Part shown: positions 50,214-62,200 of the stretch, piece after piece | Numbering within the stretch: the first letter of the stretch is position 1 | Layout of the letters: the number at the start of each line of letters is the position of its first letter | From: Emmonsiellopsis sp. PD_33 | Taxonomy: Eukaryota > Ascomycota > Eurotiomycetes > Onygenales > Ajellomycetaceae | NCBI GenBank assembly: GCA_032988165.1 | Contig: JANTQF010000152.1 | Location: 17,195-81,194, forward strand | DNA: 64,000 bases | Direction of reading: 5' to 3' | Notes under the pieces: generated by a model | Told to the model about the DNA's origin: nothing | Databases searched by the model: none | Seen by the model: the letters and a program-made list of their open reading frames with translations, nothing else | Program-made: the position numbers and the translations under genes

Positions 50214-50673
50214 TGTAAGCATACTCTAATATCTAAGTAATAATACTACTATATTAGGAATAGAGATGGCACCATATCAGTTGATGCTCAGAAGGAATGA
50301 GAAGCCAATAAGTAGGTTAGGCTATTCAGAGCTCAGAGAGGTAGAGTTTATCAATAAGAGCTTTACTAGACTAGAGGAGGTAGATATCTTAATATCATGA
50401 AGAGAGGAATATATAGGTAAATAGGTAAGAGAATTTCTAAATGTTAGGTAAATTGGTAAATAAATTGCTGACCTCTAGCAAGTCTGAGAGATCAGTAGCT
50501 ATCTATATGGAGCTTTCTGGAGCTACTAGATCTATCTATGACACTGTGCTTCAGCCAGGCCTGGGTGGAACTCTATGATGAGATATATGACAATATATAT
50601 GACAAAGTTTGATGAGGCAGTTGCAGGATGTCTGGCTGACAGAATAATATATTACTAGTATGAGAGCATAACA
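50214..50673 (-). repeat. Element B2 LTR (5' LTR in element sense)
   Basis: 460 bp with clean TGTAAG...CATAACA ends, followed by GCTTG (TSD). Confidence 0.9.
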
Positions 50674-50678
50674 GCTTG

Positions 50679-52087
50679 CCCATATAATTAATATCATATG
50701 ATGAAATGAAGCTGTAAAGGAACTATTTAAACTATCATATAAACTTGATGATGATGGCTGCCTTTATCATATACATAATAACTTTAAATGCCTTTATGTT
50801 CCTAAAGGTCTATAGAAGGAGATCTTCAAACTCACACATATTCTGAACCATTTAGAGTATGATAAGACTCTACAGAACCTCCACAATTTTGCTATATAGC
50901 ACTGCATATTGAAACTACAGACCTATATTAACTACTGCTCTGAGTATAAAGTGAACCAGACTTTATAATACAAGCTATATAGATAATATTAACTCATTAC
51001 TACTATAAACATTCTGCATGACACCATCACAATTAACTTCATACTTATATTGCCTGATGGTAAATTTGATGCTACTATATCTATAACATGTAAATTCTCT
51101 AAGTAAATAATGGTTATATCTGACTGAATGGATTTTAATGCCTAGAACTGAGCAAGAGTACTCTTAACCTATCTCCTACTTATAAACTGAAGAGTATCAT
51201 AAAGAATGATATCTAATAGAGATTCAAAGTTCTTAAGTAATCTATGGAAAGGGATTTTCCACCTACTCAACATGCAACTCCTATACTTAATGGCACATCA
51301 CCTGCAGATGAATGATTAAAGTGAATAGATGAACTAAATAATCCAAGTTGCACTATGCTATATCATTATGATAATAGACAATTCATTTAGATGGCTTAAT
51401 ACTCTTGTGATGATTGCTTTCCATTATAATGCCTCTCACTTTATAGTAATGAGCTACTTAGCTCATAAGGCTATATATGGAATGTCAGTAAATTCTCCAA
51501 TCATAGCACTCATAATAGTACCACAGATGCAAGGTTTCAGCATGAGATGAGATATTACCCTGACACTAGATGAAGCAGCAATAATTACTAAGAACTACTA
51601 TAACTAGTGACACTAATAAAGGAACTTCCAGGTTGGGGATAGGGTCCTTCTTTGCCTACACTATGGCTATGAGATATTAGTAATAAAAATAATGTGTAAG
51701 TACAACAACTAGTTTGCTGGCCCTTTCAGGGTACTTGAATGTATTAAGTCACTTGCCTACAAATTAGAGCTACCATATATGATGCAAATACATCCAGTTA
51801 TCAGTATAGCTATGCTGAAGCTGTTCCTACAAGTGAAGAATTCATATGAATGTGAACATTCTGAACTACTATTAGTATAGTTAGTAGGCAACAACAAGAA
51901 ACCCATCTATGAAGTAGAAAAGATTATAAACAAATAGCTTTCATATGGAAGAATCTAATATCTAATCAGATGGAAAGAATATATTATGAAAGATGACCAG
52001 TAAATAAACAAGAAGGATACTAAGGGATTAAAGAAGCTCATTCAGAACTATAAGAGAATACACCCTACTAAAGCTTCTAAGAAGTAA
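50679..52087 (+). pseudogene. Element E gag-pol, 3' part (integrase and chromodomain)
   Basis: It resumes the frame broken at 23029 once B2 and one TSD are removed (AVKELFKLSYKLDDDG, KCLYVPKGL). The zinc-binding region (ILNHLEYDK...INYCSEYK) has one Cys changed. The core has MVISD and FNA (degraded), SNRDSKFLS for the second Asp block, and an N for the Glu position. The C-terminal SH3-like part reads FQVGDRVLLCLHYG and ELPYMMQIHPVISIAML. The chromodomain (IYEVEKIINK, YLIRWKEY) lies at about 51905-51995. Ends at TAA 52085-52087. Many point stops. Confidence 0.8.
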
Positions 52088-52110
52088 AGGTACTGAAGAA
52101 AATAAAGAAA

Positions 52111-54582
52111 ATGAGTATTTTTATCATAAGTATATATAATATAAAATATGGATTCTCTACAGGCATCAAGTGTTCAGGAATATAAACAATAAACATAGCC
52201 ACCCTTTATACTGATGATGTCACCACAATGATGGATTCATTATGAGCATATGATATTCAAACTCTCTTTATTCACTATAATAACATATTATACAAAATAA
52301 ACATACAGAACTCTTACATTAACCCCTAACTATCTATATTGATAAATAACTATAGAGAAATTACTGCTTCTATGATGATTCAATACTTAGATCCAAACAA
52401 CCTACTAACACATATTGAAGACCTCTATCATAATTTTAATGCCATATATTATAGTAACATTGTACAAATAGAGAGGCAATACTTTTACCAGGACATTGAG
52501 ATTCAATAAACAGCATAATACCTGATACTCAACCTATATATATCACCAACTTGAACTTCAGCTCTGAAACCTCCATAAATCTACTGTGATGCTACCTCAT
52601 AATAGTTTAACATCTCAGATATTAACATCCAGCTGCTCCTGATGAACATAATTAAAGAACTTAAAGATAAATGCATGCTCTGCATAGTCATAATCATATA
52701 CCCTGACCTTTACCTACTAAAGATGAATTATAACTGCAGCTGCTGCTAACTGCCTCCAGGCCTGAAAGCATCAGACAGTGATATAGACCTCTTTGAATTT
52801 AGAATCAAGTATTCACATTAAAGAGTAAGGATATGAATCCTGCATAGTAATGAGTAAGGAATGACAAAGAACTACATTGATATGTTAGGTTTTCCACAGT
52901 ATAGAATCAAGTCAGAACTATAGTATTAAATGGGGATAAATGTGTTAGCTCTAACATATTACTCTTCTTTCTATCAGGTAACTATATATGACCTTGAAAT
53001 AACTAATAAAGACATATGAGATAGTATCATAGACACTAAGAGAGAAGTAGAAGGCACCTGTATGAGGTAAATAATTAAGATATTATACTCTGACCTTTGC
53101 ATCAAGAAGTTTCATTATAATTATGATGATCTAAGAATCCTCAAAGTTAAATGTAAGCCATCAAATAGTGACTCAGATCTCACTGAGTTTAGCATTTGAG
53201 ATAAATATCAGCAGTGATGCATACAAGTACTCAGACAGAATAAATTTGCCTTGACCACTAAAGAAGTTATTAACTACCTTGGGCTATTCAGATATGACAT
53301 GAAGATGGAGATTGCAGACTACAGTGATAAAATAATAAAATAAAAAAAAAATGCTACTGACCTAGAAACTTTAAAGAACAGAAAATTAAAAGTTAAATAA
53401 TAATAGTAGCCCACACTGGACTCCTTGCAACATTAATAGAATAAATGTCAAATCTGAAATAAAGCTTGCCTGCCCCTACCTCCACTAGAACCAGAAATAG
53501 AGGAGGATGAAAGTAAACATATAGAGGATAATCTATTTGTAGATAGTGATTAAGATATAATAGATATTAATAATAGAGATGCAGATTAAGATGATGATAA
53601 TAATCATAATAATAGTAAAATCTCCTTATAGCAAGACAAAGAGAACACTCTAAACTTCAAATCAATATTTGATATGTTACACAAGTAAGGGAGAATAGAG
53701 GCTATAGAAGTCAAGAAACTAGCAGCTATTATCATCACAAACAGTAAATTATCAATGAATAAGATTTAATTGGCAAACTCAAAGCTCCTCATCACACTGG
53801 TCAGACAGAAGATATAGACAAATAAACTAGAAACCTTCATTCAGAGAACTAACAAACAATGAAATATTCTCTTTAAGAAGGAAATTCAATGCAGGCACAA
53901 CAAATAGAAAGAGAATTAACCTTCTATAACATTCAAAGCAGGTAATACTCTACATTTCTCTGAGCTAAAGATATAGATAGCCCCTTAACATGAATAAGAC
54001 ATTAAAGAGAATACTCTAAATGTACTATCCTAACTTGTCAAACCCACTCTATGTAAAATAATGATAGACATGATAATAGATAGTATCTCTTTATATTACA
54101 TTACAGATTGAAAGATAGGCAACATCTCTGAGATATATAATAATAATGAGCCTATCTTCATCCACCTACATACAATTTACCCAGGATGGAAATTCTGTAA
54201 CAGTCTGGAATGTCATCTATAGGAACAGTTTATTCATTTCAATGAGAATTTTAGTTCCCTTGAAGATCTCACATGTGAGGTAAAAGCAATGTAACTGGCC
54301 TACAAGTAAGATCTTACCTGCATATATAATGAATACTACAAGGTGATGAACAAATAGCATAATAGTATTTAAATATGAAAGATTAAAGTGCTATAGAATG
54401 AATGGTAGAAGGGTAATAAGAACATCTTCCTATCTGAGATAATCTAAAATGATGTTGATAAAGTTATAAGTCAACTCTAGTATGACATTAAAGAGGAGTA
54501 TCTTAAGAAGTTAAGAATAGTGTGAATCAGCTAACTAAAGATCATGATCATTCTAACTCTATATAAACTTTCAGGTAAGTAA
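52111..54582 (+). pseudogene. Element E accessory ORF, about 823 codons, unidentified
   Basis: Starting 24 bases after pol, in a different frame, ATG 52111 opens a frame that continues without indels to TAA 54580-54582. It is interrupted only by TAA, TAG and TGA point stops. The N-terminal domain has TLYTDDVTTMMDSL and MIQYLDPNNLLTHIEDLYHN. A middle domain has IDMLGFPQYRIKS, LALTYYSSFYQVTIYDLEI and TKEVINYLGLFRYDMKM. An acidic Asp/Asn/Glu linker lies at about 53485-53625. The C-terminal domain has FIHLHTIYPGWKFCN and NFSSLEDLTCEVKAM. I recognise no family and no retroviral domain. Its position after pol parallels the cargo ORF of element C. Confidence 0.6.
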
Positions 54583-54865
54583 GTAGCTACTATTCTAATT
54601 GTCCTTTTAAATCTTCCACACTATCTACATTATTATCAACATATTTAATATGTGCTCACCTGTCTATCCTGCATTCTAAGTTTCTTTTCAAGTGTTCTCT
54701 TTTTATACCTCTGACCTGTAGAGATGCCACCATTTAATAAAGTAGTTTTATTTTTATTTTGCTTATTTTACCTCTGTATGTGGAGATGCTACCTCTCAAG
54801 ATGAAGTTAGTTAGTTTGCTTAATATGTTAGTGAGGACATTAATCTTTTTCTATACCCTAATACT
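54583..54865 (+). other. Element E 3' untranslated region
   Basis: AT-rich and pyrimidine-rich. No clear polypurine tract remains next to the 3' LTR, presumably because G-to-A changes have eroded it. Confidence 0.4.
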
Positions 54866-55015
54866 TGCTACACACACAATGTCACTTTTATAGCATGTAG
54901 TAGCTTAGTCAGCTCTGACAGCCCTAGTAATGTATAGACATCATAGAGCCTCCACACTCTAAAGAGAATCAAGCCTTTTTCTATGAATCTTATTATGCAC
55001 TGCATTCTTATTACA
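54866..55015 (+). repeat. Element E 3' LTR
   Basis: 150 bp, TGCTACACACACAATG...TTATTACA, followed by the CTATA duplication. Confidence 0.9.
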
Positions 55016-55020
55016 CTATA

Positions 55021-57480
55021 TATCTATAGGAAAGCATTTAGTGCCTAAATAAACTAGGATAAATCATATATAATGATGAAAAATATCTAGTTAGCTATCT
55101 TAAGAGCAAGAGTTATTAGAACCCCTAAAAATAGATATCTACATCTTAGTATATTAATTAATCTAAATGATATAGAGCATCTTATATTATTTTAAGAGAG
55201 CTTAGTAGATAAGATAAGAGAAAGAATAGATAAATAGTTAAAGTTTTATCTCTCTATTAAGAGATGAATTCTAATCATTAACTCTATTATAATATTTTTT
55301 ATCTAATATACTGCTAGATTCATGGAAATTCTATTAGCTCTAAAGAAAAGCCTAGAAAGATAATATTACTAAATAGTCTGAAATGAAAGATTCAGTGAAC
55401 TAATTAGTAATAACTAGATATATCTTCAAGTAAAGTATAGAGATCTAAGTTATATGAATATAAAGACTATCTTAAATGTATCTATAGTCATTATAGTTAC
55501 TTAAATTAGAGGTTACTTAGGTCAGCTCTAAATTCTTCTTGTAAAGAAGGTAATTATAGTAGCTGTAGAAGGTAGGAATGAGATAGATCTAAATATAATC
55601 TTTAATTTATAAGTTTAGTAGCTTTCTAGTAAGTATACTATGCTATCAGAGCTCTAATGAGTCTGAGGTAATATTATAAACCTAACCTGCAAACCTGCCA
55701 GGTTTCAAACCTGAAAAGAAAAAAGCTCTATGTTAGGCCTGAGGCATCAAACTCAACAGGCTTTTTCAAACCCAACAGGTTGGCACTAGTCCCAAATAGG
55801 CTTAGCGCCGGCCATATTAGGCTTAGCGCAGTCCCAATGCGGTTAGTGCACTCAGGCCTTGGCGCGCTAATCCAGATTTGGAACGCGCTAAGCCTAATAT
55901 GGCCGGCACTAAGCCTATTTGGGACTAGCGCCAACCCACAATAGGCTTTTCAGGTTGACCCCCCCCAACCTGATAACCCATTCAGGCAGGCGCCCAAGGC
56001 GGTTTTTCAACCCGAACCCAAAAAAAAACAACACTGGCCTGAGGGAAGTAGAAGAAGTTAGTTGGCATTTAATATATAGGAAAATTAATAATTCTAGAGG
56101 ATTTAAAAATAGCTGATAATATTCTTAATATATTATTATTCTTTCACCTATTAATTAAGTCTATAAATGAGGATGGTGCTCAGTAATGAATATTGAGAAT
56201 ATAACATGAAATATAAATTATAAAGATTAGGTAGATAGGGAACATATAAAATTCTATAAAATATAAACCTTTATTTCTATAGAAAGTTCTAAGAAACCCT
56301 ATAATCTTAATGATGAATACTCTATATCTAGTATTTCTATAAGATTAATAAGATTTACTGAAAAGTAATTAAGACTTTAATGTACTTATATCTATATTAA
56401 GGTAGAAGTATTTCATTAAGAGATCTATTATAAGAAAAGTATCTTTCAATAAGGCTTATAATATCATTCTACAAAGAAAGCTTCATGAGATGCAATTTGA
56501 GAACTTGATACTGAAGCTAGTAATAGTCTATAAGTATCTAATGGAAAGCACTGTGATGCCTATCTAGATATAAGTTAGAGTAAGAGGACTTTTAAGTACT
56601 CTAAAGTATGATGATTTAATCTGAAAGCTCCTTCATCAAAAAGTTTATATAGATATGAATTTAAATTGAATTGAGTCTCACCTATAAAGATACTCTATTT
56701 ATAATATTCCTTTTGATAAGAAGTACATATAGATAGACTACATTATAGCACTAGAAATATAGAAGGAAGTATAGAATATCTAGTAAAGATTAGATACTAT
56801 AGTTTCTCTTATAATTCTGAGATTTATAGATGAGGTTATAGTAATATCTATACTATATCTCAGACCACTAATAGTACCTGAAAGGGAAAGATGGTAGTAT
56901 ATATACTCCTTAGTAATCTAATGCTTATAAAAGGTATATCTATTCTTCTCATAAGAGAAGCTGAATAGACTATGGAGTATAAGAGTCATTAGAACTTATT
57001 ATAAGAGGATACTGGAAAGGCATATAATGGCTGAGTAATATTAATATATAGATAGGCTGTATGAGGATAAGGATCAGAAGATCACTATCTTTACATGAAG
57101 GTGAGAGTAGGATTCAAAACACATACACCTCAAGAGAGGATCAGAATGTCTGGTTCTCCTGGGGGTGTAAGCAAATAGCATGGGAATAAGTATGAGTATG
57201 CTGAGCTAAAAAGCTAGATTCCCTCAGAAGTGTTAATGCCAGCCTTTAGAGCTAGAAGTGGTATAAGGCTTACATGACAGGGCACATTGGAGACAGGTCT
57301 CATCCCTTATGAAAGAGAGGATCACTAGACTAACTGTATCAAGAGTTAGGATTTCTAACTAAAAATCAAGCTGTAAAGTAAGATCAAAAGAGGAGCAGTG
57401 GAGGGTTTGAGTCCCTGTAATCCAGTCTGGGTGGGCAGATCTCCCCTTGAGATGTGGTAAAAGGCTCTCATAACAAAAAC
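55021..57480 (+). pseudogene. Tad-like LINE ORF2, 3' part and tail
   Basis: It continues the RT frame directly across insertion E (IYRKAFSA, then DKSYIMM). It goes on into LINE thumb/connection motifs (RILIINSIIIFFI; TARFMEILLALKKSLER-YY-IVWNE, about 55270-55390; RGYLGQL). An insertion with CpG-rich sequence lies at about 55684-56035. After it (56036-57480) the DNA is strongly AT-rich with weak coding character and I can name no domain. The 3' end of the LINE is uncertain. Confidence 0.65.
55684..56035. mobile_element. CpG-rich foldback insertion (52-bp inverted repeat)
   Basis: Two 52-bp arms, 55778-55829 and 55885-55936, are inverted copies with two mismatches (both transitions), separated by 55 bp. 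Within the arm the motif AGGCTTAGCGC occurs twice. Unlike all surrounding DNA the segment is full of CpG. Outer borders are approximate: it is flanked by CAAACCTGCC-type sequence on the left and ends near a run of nine A at 56020-56028. CTGAGGTAA (left) and CTGAGGGAA (right) could be a decayed target duplication. It could be a MITE, foldback element or short retroposon. Confidence 0.6.
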
Positions 57481-59280
57481 TCAAGCAAACTGGATTGTAT
57501 GACCCTGATCAGACAGAGCATTGAGAGCAATGGGATAGGGCTTGGTAGCATTGGCGGGTTACCCACACAGCAACAAAGTAGAAATATACTATAGCCTAGA
57601 ACCATCGAGTAGTTAGAACATCCGCGGTGCCAAACAATCGACACCGCCGTCACCGAAGCTCCGTTCCAAAACTGTCTGCTATGCAATCTTCTACCATGCA
57701 TCTCGTCAAGGTCCAATGGGGCGGTTGCCCGGCTGGAGAACTGCATGTTTAGCGTCCGGAGCTGTCCATGACTAAGGCGATGTTTGTTTGTTTAGCTCGA
57801 TAGGGCTTTTCCTTCTCACATCTGGGGTGAAATCCCACCAGCAGAAATGAAGGCATATCCGAGCCGCTTCAACTCGATGTTGTCTGCCCGTGTGCTTCGG
57901 GATGTGCAATTCCATGTTGCCAGAGACCTCTGCTAACCATCCTAGATGCCGTTCTGACTGCTCCGCCCACAGCCTCCCCCTCCCCCGCAATACGCCAACT
58001 GCTCTCGACCCTCCTCCTCCGGGCACGGTGACTGTCATTTTGCTACCAACCAAGCTCAATGCAATGGGCCTGTCTTGATGAATTGACTATCTACCTGGCC
58101 CAGATAACGGGAAGCTAGGAAACTGGCATCTGTCTGTATAGACATATCCTTCCTCTCCAACGGCGCATTCCAGACCTACGAATACCTTCCGTCCTGCCAC
58201 GAGCCGTTTATCCCCATACGCCTACGTGCCACGCCTACGTGCCCATATACTGTCTTTGCCTCCCTCAAGCTACCCGCGACTCCGTTGGCAGACTCGCGCA
58301 TATTGCCACGGCGCTTGGTTGCCGCAACGATCGAGAGGCAGGATAACGCGGAACAAGCAACACTTTCTCCGCTGCTTGTCATGGCGGACACTCATATCGT
58401 ATTTCGGGACCCCGTTTGGTAATAGCTGCAGTTTCACGGCTTGGCCTGTAGTCATTTGGGTTGGTTAGCTTGTTGATATCTTGGATAGATGCCGAGTGTA
58501 CTGGGGGTGAATGGCAAACTCTGGGGCTGTGCGAGAGAGGGATATGTCGCGGAGTAGATGTAGCGGACGTAGAAGCCGGCTGTAGATTAGAAAAGCCAGC
58601 CCAGTAAGCAGAGAAGAGTCTTGCGCGCACGCCGGGGACAAACTGATATCAGAAAGTATATGCGCGGCTGCTGGGGGGGACGGGCGGTAACGGTAATACC
58701 GTATGCATGGCCACTTTCGCGGCGGGGGTCGTACCGCGGCGGTATCAGCAATACGGCGGGCTCACCTCCTCCCGTCGTCGCTCTCCACCTCACCTCGTCA
58801 ATTTCTCTTCTCTCGCCTCGCCTCAGCCCGCCCGCTTCCACCACACCCCCCTCGACCACTGCTGTCTCCTGCTGTATGGCCTCCGTCTATGGTTGATACG
58901 AGCTCTGCCTGGGCGACTTCACCACCGGCCGCCAGCCAGACAGCCGCCCGTTTCGCTTAGCCTCTGTTGCGGACAACGGCCTTCGGAGCCAGTTCCACCC
59001 CAGTCGCCCTCCTCTCCTCCTCTCCTCTCCTCCTCCTCATTGCGCCCTCCATCAACCCTCCTCCTCTGCCGCCAGCCTCTGACTCTCCATCTCGCCCTCC
59101 CCGCCCCCCGCGTACTTTCGGATCCGCCAGGAATGCATCGTCGCGCATTCCTTGCCGTCTGCTGCTAGGACGTGTGGTCAACACTGCCCTTCCCCGCCTT
59201 TGCTGCCATCGACGCGAACTGACAGCAACCATCCGACTGCTCGACCCCCTCCTGGCGTCTCGCCATCGCCAATAGCCCTC
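57481..59280 (+). promoter_or_regulatory. Euchromatin border, promoter and 5' leader of JHD1
   Basis: CpG reappears abruptly near 57553 and composition becomes balanced. The last 600 bases before the gene are strongly pyrimidine-rich (CTCC/TCTCC runs at about 58760-58860 and 58985-59110), typical of fungal promoters and leaders. A short upstream ORF (ATG 59133 to TAG 59168, 11 codons, MHRRAFLAVCC) lies in the probable leader. The open frames on both strands here have the look of GC-rich shadow frames, and I support no separate gene. Confidence 0.5.
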
Positions 59281-62200
59281 ATGGCGAACTCTATCTCCTT
59301 CCGGAACCCCTCCAGCCTGCGTCCGTCGCGCTATCGCACCCCCTCCCCACCGCGCCATGCCGTCGAGCCGCTTTCACCGCGCGAAGTGCTCGACCCCGTC
59401 CCTATCCGCATTCCTCCTTCCACCCATCCCCAGCCCAGATACGATGCCTTTGGGCAGAAAGAGACTCAGATAAACCCTGCGTGGGATGATTTTCAGAACG
59501 GTAGAGCACCCCATCCCGCCTCACCAAGCCGCTCAAACCCTCCGAGCAAAATCGGCCACTCACGGTCCGGTTCAACCATCGATACGCTCGCAACCATTGC
59601 TCTCGCGACGAGCCCTACCTTTGCGCCCCTTCCATACGATGAGCCCGCCGCTGTTGGTGGTCCCGTTATGGCGCCCCAGCCGCCCGCCGCCAACGGCGAA
59701 TCGGAACGCCCATCGAAACGAGCGCGGTCGGAGAAAGCGCCTTCGCCAACCTGGCCCAAATCTGGCGCGAGGCCGGCCACCAGTCACGTCTCTACCCTCG
59801 ATAGCATGAAGACTGATGCGGAACTACTGCTCAACTTCGCGAGACCTAGCAATTTTCCTCCCCTCGCCGATATCTCGAGACCTCAGCTGCCTGTGGCGGA
59901 TCAGGGCTATAACGATCAGGACACAGCGGTTAGATGGGCCCCGGATACTACTGGTCTATGGAACAAGAATTGGAATATCAGCGCCGAGACTAAGTCATCA
60001 TCCGCTTTCTTTGGGAGCAACGGCGCTGCCCCTCGCATCCGGTCGCGGTCAGATGGCTCCGCGCTTACTGGGAGACCGGCCATGAATGGCTTCATTTCCG
60101 CTGCTTCGCCGTTGCCTCCATTAATGGGTCCTGTTTTTGATGACGAACCTAATCGCGTTCAAAACACTGCGGCTGAAAAGGACAAGACTCTTCAAGCAAA
60201 TGGGGCGACTCAACCACTGAAGCCACCCGCCAAGGTGCCGCGGCAGCGTCGCAAAAGCGTCCCTTCGTCTAATCTCAAAGATGAGGACGCTGACGAGGAC
60301 GAGGACTACGACCAGTCAAGTCAAGCAAGATGCGCGTCCTGCAACCTAGATCGCATCACTGTGAATGGCGAGGACCAGGAAGCCGTGACCTGGATAAATT
60401 GTGATGGGTGCATGCGGTGGTTCCACATCGTTTGCGCAGGATTCAAAAGTGACCGCGAAACGAGGACAGTTGACAAGTTTATCTGCCGCGGATGCCGCCC
60501 TATCCATGGCCCTACCACCTTCGTTCGCAAATCATCCCGAGCTCGAACCGCTATCGACTACGCAGGCCTAAATCAAGGTTTTGTAATGTCGTCCACGGAA
60601 ACGCCCGAGCATCACTACATCCAACCCATAAAGGACGGGAAAATCACATTCTTGCCGGACCACTTTGCCCGCCTACGTCCGGAACTAGTCACCGCCGAAT
60701 ATTTTGAGCGGGGGGTCGGGATGATTGAGCCTATAGTTATTCCAGCGTCCTGGAATATGCGTACACCCCAGGAAGATACGCGTGAAGCTACCACTCAAGA
60801 GGAATTTGACGAGATGATAGACAGTAGGGAGGAGGTAATAGACTGTGGCCAAGATGAATTGGATATGGTCATCCCCGAAGGTCTTACTGTACGGGATGTC
60901 GGTGAACTCTATGGACCGGAAGAACGGGTTGAAGTTATCGACGTCAAATCACAGCAAGGGGAAGACAAGAAATGGAATATGCGAAAGTGGGTGGACTACT
61001 ATTACGATGATAGTGCTGCCAAGGTCGTTCGCAATGTTATCAGCCTCGAGGTCTCACAATGTCCACTGGGACGATTGATTCGGCGACCCAAAATAGTCCG
61101 TGACCTCGACCTCCAAGATTCTGTGTGGCCAGCCGAGCTGCAAGCTATTGGCGATATCCCGAAAGTTCAGTTCTATTGTTTGATGTCTGTTGCAGATTGC
61201 TACACCGATTTCCATATTGATTTCGGGGGTTCATCTGTCTACTATCATATTCTAAAAGGCAGCAAGACATTCTTCTTCATTCCTCCCAAGGACAAACATC
61301 TAAAAAAGTACGAGGACTGGTGCAATTCCGCTGCTCAGGACACTACTTTTCTAGGGGACCAAACAAAGGAATGTTATCGGGTTGACCTTTCCGCGGGAGA
61401 CACGATGTTGATTCCATCCGGTTGGATCCATGCTGTTTGGACTCCAGAAGACAGCCTTGTCATTGGAGGAAACTTTCTCACAAGGATGAACTACGGCATG
61501 CAGATCAAAGTCGCCAAAATTGAGAAGGATACCAAAGTGCCTAAAAAGTTCCGATATCCGTTCTTCCAGAAGATACTGTGGCATACCGCAATAAAGTATC
61601 TCGACGAAGACCCGATCCCTCAGAACGTCGCAGAATCGTTTGCCCGCGATGAAAACTACCGTTTTTACCGCGAGTTCCCCGTTTATTACGAATTTGGGGA
61701 TCGCAGTGTTGATGCCGAGCCCGGCACGGAGTATTACAACTCTCGATTCTACTCCCAAGCCGAACTGGATGGCCTCCCGGAACTAGCAAAATACCTATTG
61801 AGGACCGCCTTGATTGCTGGAGGATATATGGTTGATGGTGTTACGACTGAGACTAGGAATGCGGTGAAGCGATCCATCCCTAAACTACAAGGAGATCCAG
61901 TCGATATCATCAGGAAATTCGGTGTATGGATAGCATGGAAGCGAGGCAATGAGCATGCCGCGAAGTGGACCCGCCCTGGTGCAATATCGCTTGACGTCAA
62001 AGTCGAGATGTCAGACCGCAAACCCGCTGGCAGACCAAGTCGCCGTTCGCAACGCCACATCGCTGAAAGCCCACAAGTCAGTTCAGAATCACAGAGCAGC
62101 AGACGGCCGTCAGATCAGTCTTCGGAAAATGCAAATGGTGTTTCCAACACTAGCTCCAGCGTTGCATCGATAAGCGGAACACCCGCCCCGCCCAAACGAA

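Larger units (their letters stand above)
23030..50673 (-). mobile_element. Element B copy 2: chromovirus inserted in element E, itself interrupted by A and C
   Basis: 460-bp LTRs at 23030-23489 and 50214-50673 with a perfect 5-bp duplication, GCTTG (23025-23029 and 50674-50678). Subtracting A, C and their duplications gives about 7692 bp, nearly the same as B1 (7699 bp). Sequence order and orientation (minus) match B1 throughout. It keeps more C and G than B1, so it is probably younger. Confidence 0.95.
17672..55015 (+). mobile_element. Element E: Ty3/Gypsy chromovirus with an accessory gene, containing nested B2, A and C
   Basis: The 150-bp LTRs at 17672-17821 and 54866-55015 differ by transitions and are flanked by a perfect CTATA duplication (17667-17671 and 55016-55020). 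Removing B2 and one TSD leaves about 9.7 kb. Order: LTR, leader, single-frame gag-pol with chromodomain, then an extra ORF of about 820 codons, then the LTR. It was inserted into the LINE RT; the LINE reading frame is continuous across the empty site (ILY before, IYRKAF after). Confidence 0.95.

Noticed and set aside
57403..57413. tRNA B-box-like GGTTTGAGTCC
   Set aside because: No A box, acceptor stem or cloverleaf could be built around it; possibly a tRNA-derived relic but unsupported.
59152..59280. Longer JHD1 N-terminus starting at a TTG codon at 59152
   Set aside because: Eukaryotic initiation at TTG is unlikely; the first in-frame ATG is 59281 and gives a sensible N-terminus.
57772..59358. 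Open frames on both strands upstream of JHD1
   Set aside because: Low-complexity Arg/Pro/Ser products expected from GC-rich, pyrimidine-biased DNA; no domain, intron or start context supports a gene.
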